DNA of 10,867 bases from Planctomycetaceae bacterium (lineage in GTDB: Bacteria > Planctomycetota > Planctomycetia > Pirellulales > Pirellulaceae), in NCBI GenBank assembly GCA_002685655.1, contig NYXM01000077.1, forward strand, positions 1 to 10,867. The letters run 5' to 3'. The notes under the pieces are model-generated. The model worked only from the letters and a program-made list of their open reading frames with translations. It had not been told where the DNA came from and did no database searches. Shown here piece by piece: positions 6,149-10,867 of the stretch. The translations under genes and the position numbers were made by a program. Every line of letters begins with the position of its first letter. Within the stretch, counting starts at the first letter, position 1.

Positions 6149-7054
6149 TCAACCTCCGCATCCGCCACAGCCACCGCATCCGCCGCCACAACCACCACCG
6201 CATCCGCCGCCACATCCACCTCCACTTGACGCCGCCTTGTGAAACATCTGCTCAAAATACGCGTAAGGCGTCCCCACCAGCACTCCGACACCAAAAAGTC
6301 CCACAAGCAGCAGCATCGGCTCGTGGTCTGTTGCACGAGGGGTGGCAGAGACCGTTCCCTCTTTCAACCGCTCGAAGGCTTGTTGAAGCCGCTTGAGATA
6401 GGTTCGCCCCCGGTTGCTGAGGCGGGGTGGCTCGCATACTTTCCCAAGAATGCCCAGCGCGACGAGGCCCATGATGATCAGTAAGAGCACGTTCGAGTGC
6501 CCTGTTGCCAGCGCCACCGCGAGTTTGTAGCCACCAAGCCCCAAGATGACAACAGCTCCTGTCCTGCCGACGAGCTCCGCCGCCTCTTTTACCTCGGTGG
6601 GACACAAGAGCTGCTCACTTTCAAGCCGCTCTTCGTAAACTCGGCAGTGTTGCTTAATGCGATCGGGCAATGACATTTCTTGGAAAACCTCAGTGGCCTT
6701 GTGCGGAGTAGAGAACCCTTCAAACACCGCGTGCTCCATGGACGACAGAGGACCCGCGTCACGATGACCGGATACCTGGGCTAATACCTCTTCTTCAGTG
6801 GCCTCCAGGTAACCACGCTGAATCAGGTACAAGATCACCAACCGAGTGACTTCATTCTCGCCGCCTCGCAGGTGGGCGATTTCATAAGGATCAGGCTTTT
6901 CAGGAATCAGCAGTGCCGGCAAGTCCGCTGTCGAGTCACGGCTCCGCACGCCCCAGCAGCAGCCCAAAAGCGTCAGCGCGACGCCGCAGCCATAAAAGAG
7001 CAAGAAGTATGGCCCGTACATATCCGCAATGGGGTTGTGCATCAGCCAGTCCAT
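6149..7054 (-). CDS. TIGR04222-like membrane protein with C-terminal Gly/Cys repeat tail
   Basis: This 301-residue protein has predicted membrane segments at about 14-34, 167-183, 188-204 and 247-267. Between the first and second lies a cytosolic-looking domain with YEIAHLRGGENEVTRL (57-72) and LIQRGYLEA (77-85), resembling the TIGR04222 region of membrane proteins that often end in low-complexity tails. After FHKAASS the tail is four GGGC units, two GGC units and GG, with cysteines at 281, 285, 289, 293, 296 and 299. The start is ATG 7054, supported by GGGAGG 8 bases upstream; an earlier in-frame ATG at 7090 has only a weak site. The radical SAM gene follows directly, so the tail is a plausible substrate for thioether formation, metal binding or cluster assembly. 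Function is unknown; tail orientation relative to the membrane cannot be settled by eye. Confidence 0.83.
   Translation of the reverse strand: MDWLMHNPIADMYGPYFLLFYGCGVALTLLGCCWGVRSRDSTADLPALLIPEKPDPYEIAHLRGGENEVTRLVILYLIQRGYLEATEEEVLAQVSGHRDAGPLSSMEHAVFEGFSTPHKATEVFQEMSLPDRIKQHCRVYEERLESEQLLCPTEVKEAAELVGRTGAVVILGLGGYKLAVALATGHSNVLLLIIMGLVALGILGKVCEPPRLSNRGRTYLKRLQQAFERLKEGTVSATPRATDHEPMLLLVGLFGVGVLVGTPYAYFEQMFHKAASSGGGCGGGCGGGCGGGCGGCGGCGG
6152..6157 (-). promoter_or_regulatory. Shine-Dalgarno of the radical SAM gene, inside the last Gly codons of the upstream gene
   Basis: On the minus strand GGAGGT is formed by the last two codons (GGA GGT) of the Gly/Cys tail and is immediately followed by the stop codon. 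The radical SAM ATG lies 8 bases after it. This arrangement favours translational coupling of tail protein and enzyme. Confidence 0.8.
6152..6223 (-). repeat. Coding repeat for the Gly/Cys tail
   Basis: The last 24 codons before the stop encode only Gly and Cys, as four GGGC units, two GGC units and GG. Synonymous codons vary (GGC, GGT, GGA; TGC, TGT), so the peptide pattern appears maintained while the DNA is not a simple exact repeat. This suggests selection on the amino-acid pattern. Confidence 0.9.
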
Positions 7055-7460
7055 GTTGATTGCCTCCCAGGTTGTTGCGAGTGCGTTCATCGTCTGCTTT
7101 CCGAGCTGCCTTACATCGGGAAGATCCGTTTGACCTCGTCGAAAGACAGTTGCGCGACCCACATGCCAACGCTCCCTTTCCACACTTGGATTTCGATATA
7201 ATCGTGTTGGCGAGTTTCCGGCCTTCATTGGGGACATGCGAACGACTCGGCTCAAATCCGTAATCGTTTGCGAAAATTCCCAGCAGTCGGCGAATCAACC
7301 TGGCCAGATATCGACTGGGACCGCATCGGCACGCGGGGAAACTCACCAAAAAAGTGGGAAAGGAACTTACGGATTTCGGCCGGCTGCTTCGCATGTAATC
7401 AGGGGGCGGATATGCTCCGGAAAAGTGCTCGCACCCAACCTCAATCGGGGAGGCGACGTC
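7055..7460. other. Divergent intergenic region upstream of the tail protein and ECF sigma genes
   Basis: These 406 bases separate the two divergent operons. Frames open here are readthrough extensions of the flanking genes and show no conserved motifs. A consensus -10 hexamer TATAAT lies at 7197-7202 (+ strand), about 260 bases before the sigma gene, but has no matching -35. AAATCCGTAA (7254-7263) and TTACGGATTT (7367-7376) are perfect 10-bp inverted copies 103 bases apart. Promoters for both operons must lie here, but I cannot place them with confidence. Confidence 0.5.
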
Positions 7461-8039
7461 ATGGCGATTGATCCGGCCGATGACGTAACGAGACTTCTTG
7501 GAGAGATCGCTTCAGGAAACGAAGCAGCGAAGAACGAGCTTTTCGAGTGCGTCTATGAAGAGCTGCATACGATGGCCGAGCGCCACATGAAACAAGAGCG
7601 TCCCGGTCACACGTTGGGAGCCACGGGGCTCGTGCATGAAGTTTACTTACGTCTTAAGGGGCAGGCATTGCAGAAGAACCGGCCGTACTTCTTTGCGGCA
7701 GCAGCGAAAGCCATGTACCGGATCCTGGTGGAGCGTGCCCGCCAGTCAAACAAACATCACCGGGACCGTATCCCACTTGACGTTGTCCTCGACGAGCTGG
7801 AAATCGCTCATCGCGTTAAGATGCTCGACCTTCACGAGTATCTGAAGAAGCTCAAAGAGTATGGGGAGCGCGGCAAACGGCAACATGAAGTACTCGTACA
7901 ACGGTTTTTCGGTGGCCTTCAGTGGAAGGAAATCGCAACCAACCTGAATGTTTCCGTCGCGACGGTCGAAAAAGACTGGCAGGCGGCCCGGGCATGGCTC
8001 TATGCGCGGCTAAAGGAGGGATCAAGCAATGATGGCTGA
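7461..8039 (+). CDS. ECF RNA polymerase sigma factor (planctomycete kinase-linked type)
   Basis: This 192-residue protein is a group IV (ECF) sigma factor. Region 2 spans about 5-95, including ATGLVHEVYLRL (54-65) and RPYFFAAAAKAMYRILVERAR (74-94). Region 4 spans about 135-187 with the helix-turn-helix block WKEIATNLNVSVATVEKDW (155-173). The pattern fits the Sig-70_X6/ECF subfamily common in planctomycetes and acidobacteria. The start is ATG 7461 with GGGGAGG 7 bases upstream; the longer in-frame extension to 7236 has no coding features. The stop overlaps the start of the kinase gene by 11 bases, indicating coupled translation. No anti-sigma gene is adjacent, so the kinase is the likely regulator, probably by phosphorylation. 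The target promoters are unknown. Confidence 0.92.
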   Translation: MAIDPADDVTRLLGEIASGNEAAKNELFECVYEELHTMAERHMKQERPGHTLGATGLVHEVYLRLKGQALQKNRPYFFAAAAKAMYRILVERARQSNKHHRDRIPLDVVLDELEIAHRVKMLDLHEYLKKLKEYGERGKRQHEVLVQRFFGGLQWKEIATNLNVSVATVEKDWQAARAWLYARLKEGSSNDG

Positions 8040-10356
8040 ACGCTGGAATCAGGTCATGGACATGTTCTCGGCGGTGGCGGACTGCAGCCCGAACCAACAG
8101 AAAGCATACCTCGATGAAGCGTGCGCCCACGATCCTGATTTACGCGAGCAGGTTGAGGAACTTTTGACCAACCACGCGATGGCCGAGACGGAAGAGTTTC
8201 TCAAAGAGCCACCTTGGGTGATCGACGACATACCGTCCTTTCTGCCCAACTTCGACGAATACAAACAGATCGAGTACATCGGTCACGGAGGCATGGGTGT
8301 TGTTTACAAGGCTTTCGATGAGACTCTCGACACGCACGTCGCGCTTAAGATGAGCCTGCCCCGTCGTCTGACAACGGCTGAAGACATCAACCGCTTTCGC
8401 ATAGACCCGCAAAGCATGGCGAGATTGAAGCATCCTAACATTGTGCAAGTTCACAAGGTTGGCGAATGCAACGGGAAGCCGTATTTCACGATGAACCTGA
8501 TCGAGCGGAAGGATGATTCGGTCAGCTTGGAAAAGCACTCGACTCGGTTCCATAACGATCCGTCAGGTGCTGCAAAGCTGATGATAAGGGTGGCCCGGGC
8601 GGTTCATCACGCTCACCAGCGCGGCATTCTCCATCGCGATCTGAAGCCGGCGAACATCCTGCTGGACGATGAGGAAAACCCCCACATCACAGATTTCGGT
8701 TTAGCCAAGCAGATCGGTAGTGATGCGAATCTGACGGAGACGAGTGAGCCTCTCAATGCAGCGAGCGTCGCATACGGCGGTATCGTCGGGACTGCCAGGT
8801 ACATGTCACCCGAACAAGCCGATCCCCATCCTGACCGTGAAGTGACCACCGTGAGTGATGTGTATGGACTCGGTGCGACACTGTACACCCTGCTGACAGG
8901 CCGGCCGCCGTTTCAGGCCGATACGCTGGAAGAAGCGCTCCAATTGGTACGGGACCCGGAACAGAAGCCCATGCCACCGCGTCAATTGAATTCTTGTGCT
9001 GACGGCACGCTAGAAGCCATTTGTCTCAAGTGTCTGGACAAGGATCCCGCCCGGCGATACCGCTCAGCCGAGGGCTTGGCCAGGGAACTCGAACGATGGC
9101 TGCGGCACGAACGCACCGTGGTACCGCAACCTTTTCCGACGCGGTCTTGGAACTGGTGCCGGCGAAATCCGGGAGTCACGATTCTCGCGCTCGCGGCTGT
9201 GACACTGTTGATCTTATCGGCTGTGATGGTCAACTTGGCGGCTACCCAGATGGAATTGAGATTATTGGCGGCTACTGGGCGAAGCAACACGTTCGCTGCT
9301 CAAAGGGTTGGGGACAACTTTCGATGGCTATTGGAGTTTTTGGGTGGCAAGGTGGTTGCAACAGCGCGGGACGACATCGTACGACAGTCTTTGAAAACAA
9401 TGCCAGACGTCAAGACTTCACAGGACGTGCACGAGTTCATGAAAACCGATCAAGGACGTGTCTTCCAGAACAAGGCCGATGCGCTTTTCAAGCGATACAA
9501 CGAAGAACTGAAAGAAAGAGGAATACAGTTTGCCACGATGTTCTTCCTGAACAAGGACGGCAGGCTTGTCGTTCATGCGGGTCCCTTCGGCAGAAATCCG
9601 AGCATCATTGGAGAACTCTTCGAGCAGCGCGATTACTTCACCACGGCCAGGGCGTACGCAGAAAACGGCAAGAGAGAAATGGAAGCAGTGCATGTCTCGC
9701 GTGTGTTCAAGTCGAAATACGACGGGTACTTCAAGTTTGCTATCTCAATGCCGATTCTTGACCAGGGTGGTTCCTTTCTTGGAGCGGTTGAGGTGTCCAT
9801 TCCGATGGACGATACACTGGGCTTGGCAAAGAGTGGGCTCCACGGGGGAGATCAAAAAGTTGTTCTCGCTGGGCGCATGGATCAGAGGCCAGCTAAGAAA
9901 AGCGGTAAATCGTTGGACTACATGAAACACGAGTACGTTATCCTGCTTCACGAGGCTTTTGAGGGAGAAAGAAAGCAGGAAATGCGGAAAGAGATCTTTC
10001 CACTAGATGAAAGTCTAGATCCCGAGAAACGAAGGCCCAGAATTGATCAGATGGTACCAGAGCTTGATCTACGGCCAATGCAACCGATCGAACCCGACAA
10101 CGACTATACCGATCCCCTCGGGGAGGATCATTCGCAGAAGTATGGGGGACCTTGGCTTGCTGGCTTTGGTCAAGTGGGCAATACGGAATTAATGGTCATT
10201 GTGCAACAGAAATACGAGGACGCCGTCGGTCGACCGACATCTCTGGCCAGGAAATTTGTCTGGTGGGGCTGCAGCAGTCTTGCGCTCGCGTTCGTTCTTG
10301 CGGGAGGGGTGATCTGGTACCGAAATCGACGAGCGATGGACAAAGAAAGACTTTAG
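8029..10356 (+). CDS. Transmembrane Ser/Thr protein kinase with C-terminal extracytoplasmic Cache-like sensor domain
   Basis: This 775-residue protein begins with a short N-terminal helical region (1-60) and a PknB-type kinase domain (about 78-345). Kinase motifs are GHGGMG (85-90), VALK (catalytic K107), HRDLKPAN (catalytic D204), DFG (222-224) and GTARYMSPE (254-262). The position of the helix-C Glu appears to be Asp126 followed by Pro, an unusual change. A membrane segment at about 381-405 leads to a region of about 335 residues with features of a double Cache (PDC) sensor: FLNKDGRLVVHAG (506-518), QRDYFTTARAYAENG (533-547), ISMPILDQGGSFLGAVEVSI (572-591) and the later GPWLAGFGQVG (707-717). 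A second membrane segment (about 743-765) and a short basic tail follow. The sensor is thus extracytoplasmic and the kinase cytoplasmic. AGGAGG lies 9 bases before ATG 8029, inside the sigma gene. The ligand is unknown. Confidence 0.93.
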   Translation: MMAERWNQVMDMFSAVADCSPNQQKAYLDEACAHDPDLREQVEELLTNHAMAETEEFLKEPPWVIDDIPSFLPNFDEYKQIEYIGHGGMGVVYKAFDETLDTHVALKMSLPRRLTTAEDINRFRIDPQSMARLKHPNIVQVHKVGECNGKPYFTMNLIERKDDSVSLEKHSTRFHNDPSGAAKLMIRVARAVHHAHQRGILHRDLKPANILLDDEENPHITDFGLAKQIGSDANLTETSEPLNAASVAYGGIVGTARYMSPEQADPHPDREVTTVSDVYGLGATLYTLLTGRPPFQADTLEEALQLVRDPEQKPMPPRQLNSCADGTLEAICLKCLDKDPARRYRSAEGLARELERWLRHERTVVPQPFPTRSWNWCRRNPGVTILALAAVTLLILSAVMVNLAATQMELRLLAATGRSNTFAAQRVGDNFRWLLEFLGGKVVATARDDIVRQSLKTMPDVKTSQDVHEFMKTDQGRVFQNKADALFKRYNEELKERGIQFATMFFLNKDGRLVVHAGPFGRNPSIIGELFEQRDYFTTARAYAENGKREMEAVHVSRVFKSKYDGYFKFAISMPILDQGGSFLGAVEVSIPMDDTLGLAKSGLHGGDQKVVLAGRMDQRPAKKSGKSLDYMKHEYVILLHEAFEGERKQEMRKEIFPLDESLDPEKRRPRIDQMVPELDLRPMQPIEPDNDYTDPLGEDHSQKYGGPWLAGFGQVGNTELMVIVQQKYEDAVGRPTSLARKFVWWGCSSLALAFVLAGGVIWYRNRRAMDKERL

Positions 10357-10654
10357 GTCCATCGGTGGTCAGAACCGGATTGACACTGATATCCGATTCG
10401 GCAATCTTGGAACGGTTGGAAGACGAGGTCATCGTATCTCGAAAACCGTTGGATTGATGCGGTCCGATTCTGCGTCGATTGGCCACGCGGCCCAAAGCTG
10501 GCGAATCCCATCAAACGTATGGAGTTCTCGGCACGCAACGGCCGCGCCGACTGAACTGGTCCACCGATTTTTGCGCATGGCGAGCCAGATCGCAACACAC
10601 TGCTGAATCTCAAGTTATCGTGGATCTCGTAAGACCGTCATGCGAGAACCCACG
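10357..10654. other. Gene-poor region between the kinase and an IS fragment
   Basis: No frame here is long or shows conserved motifs. The plus-strand frame ending at 10457 and short frames around 10450-10610 do not resemble anything I recognise. Codon patterns look degraded, so this may be eroded mobile-element DNA. No clear terminator with a T-run follows the kinase gene. Confidence 0.4.
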
Positions 10655-10656
10655 AT
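10617..10656 (+). promoter_or_regulatory. Stem-loop covering the transposase start codon
   Basis: ATCGTGG (10617-10623) pairs with CCACGAT (10650-10656), and inside it CTCG (10626-10629) pairs with CGAG (10643-10646). The ATG at 10655 overlaps the 3' arm. Hairpins that hide transposase starts in transcripts entering from outside are known in several insertion sequences. The role here is inferred from position. Confidence 0.4.
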
Positions 10657-10846
10657 GGCCAATTCACCACGAATTCCGTTGCCCAAAGGCTGGCCGACGC
10701 GTGTCAAGTCGGCGATGCTGCACGTTATTTCTCTGGCCCAGTATGCGGCGGTCTACACTCGTAGTTCTTGGCGATCTCATGCCGCGATTCGTGTCACTGC
10801 CACGATTCATTCGGCGCGACTGCCGGCGCAAAAGTCGTTGGACTAG
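10655..10846 (+). pseudogene. IS transposase/integrase N-terminal fragment
   Basis: The frame opens with MANSPRIPLPKGWPTRVKS, then AMLHVISLAQYAAVYTRS. I recognise this as the typical N-terminus of a large planctomycete IS transposase (helix-turn-helix plus DDE integrase core, about 400 residues). Similarity fades after about residue 42, and the frame ends after 63 codons, well before any catalytic domain. It is therefore a truncated or degenerate copy, although a frameshift cannot be excluded because the window ends 21 bases later. No terminal inverted repeats were identified. Confidence 0.6.
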
Positions 10847-10867
10847 CACACCACGCATCAAAAAAAA

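Noticed and set aside
6144..6215. Upstream in-frame extension of the radical SAM gene with many Trp and Arg codons
   Set aside because: It is the Gly/Cys codon repeat read in another frame; the strong ribosome binding site points to ATG 6143.
6152..6223. CRISPR-like or microsatellite repeat
   Set aside because: The repetition is at the codon level for Gly and Cys within a protein and has no spacer structure.
7091..7255. N-terminal extension of the tail protein from an ATG at 7255
   Set aside because: Basic, non-conserved sequence without a ribosome binding site, whereas GGGAGG supports ATG 7054.
7236..7460. N-terminal extension of the ECF sigma gene
   Set aside because: It shows no sigma-factor similarity, and a strong GGGGAGG site precedes ATG 7461, which gives the usual family length.
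10861..10867. Poly-A run at the window end
   Set aside because: Seven bases at an arbitrary window edge carry no interpretable signal.

Overview
The window looks like chromosomal DNA of a planctomycete. This is inferred from content, not from a database search. The pointers are an ECF sigma factor of planctomycete type overlapping a membrane Ser/Thr kinase that carries an extracytoplasmic sensor domain, the start of a transposase reading frame familiar from planctomycete genomes, and an integrase of the kind found there beside tRNA genes.

Layout. (1) 43-115: a complete tRNA-Ala(TGC), followed by a small repeat cluster and a full-length tyrosine recombinase (272-1441, +). This is the usual picture of an integrated element using a tRNA 3' end, but no second att copy was seen in the window. 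(2) 1556-2212 (-) and about 2599-3318 (+): a divergent pair, a stand-alone B3/B4 (PheRS-beta editing-like) protein and a DUF434/DUF5616 protein with a nuclease-like IDGYNV motif. They flank a gene-poor 386-bp spacer holding a perfect 12-bp inverted repeat. (3) 3454-4866 (-): class II fumarase (fumC) with an in-frame 24-bp tandem duplication and a possible second start 72 bases upstream. (4) 5043-6143 and 6149-7054 (-): a tightly coupled pair, a small membrane protein with a TIGR04222-like region and a C-terminal Gly/Cys repeat tail, followed 5 bases later by a radical SAM/SPASM protein. (5) 7461-8039 and 8029-10356 (+): the overlapping ECF sigma factor and kinase genes. (6) 10357-10867: a region without a recognisable gene, then the 5' part of an IS transposase gene that stops early.

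How the genes work together. In the membrane-protein/radical SAM pair, the last two Gly codons of the Cys-Gly tail form the Shine-Dalgarno sequence of the radical SAM gene. Enzyme and putative tail substrate are thus physically and translationally linked. The simplest hypothesis is that the radical SAM enzyme modifies the Cys-Gly tail, for example through thioether cross-links; this is the best candidate for a poorly described system here. The sigma/kinase pair probably forms one signalling unit in which an external signal sensed by the Cache-like domain controls kinase and then sigma activity, with no anti-sigma factor encoded beside it. FumC is a tricarboxylic acid cycle enzyme and probably independent of its neighbours.
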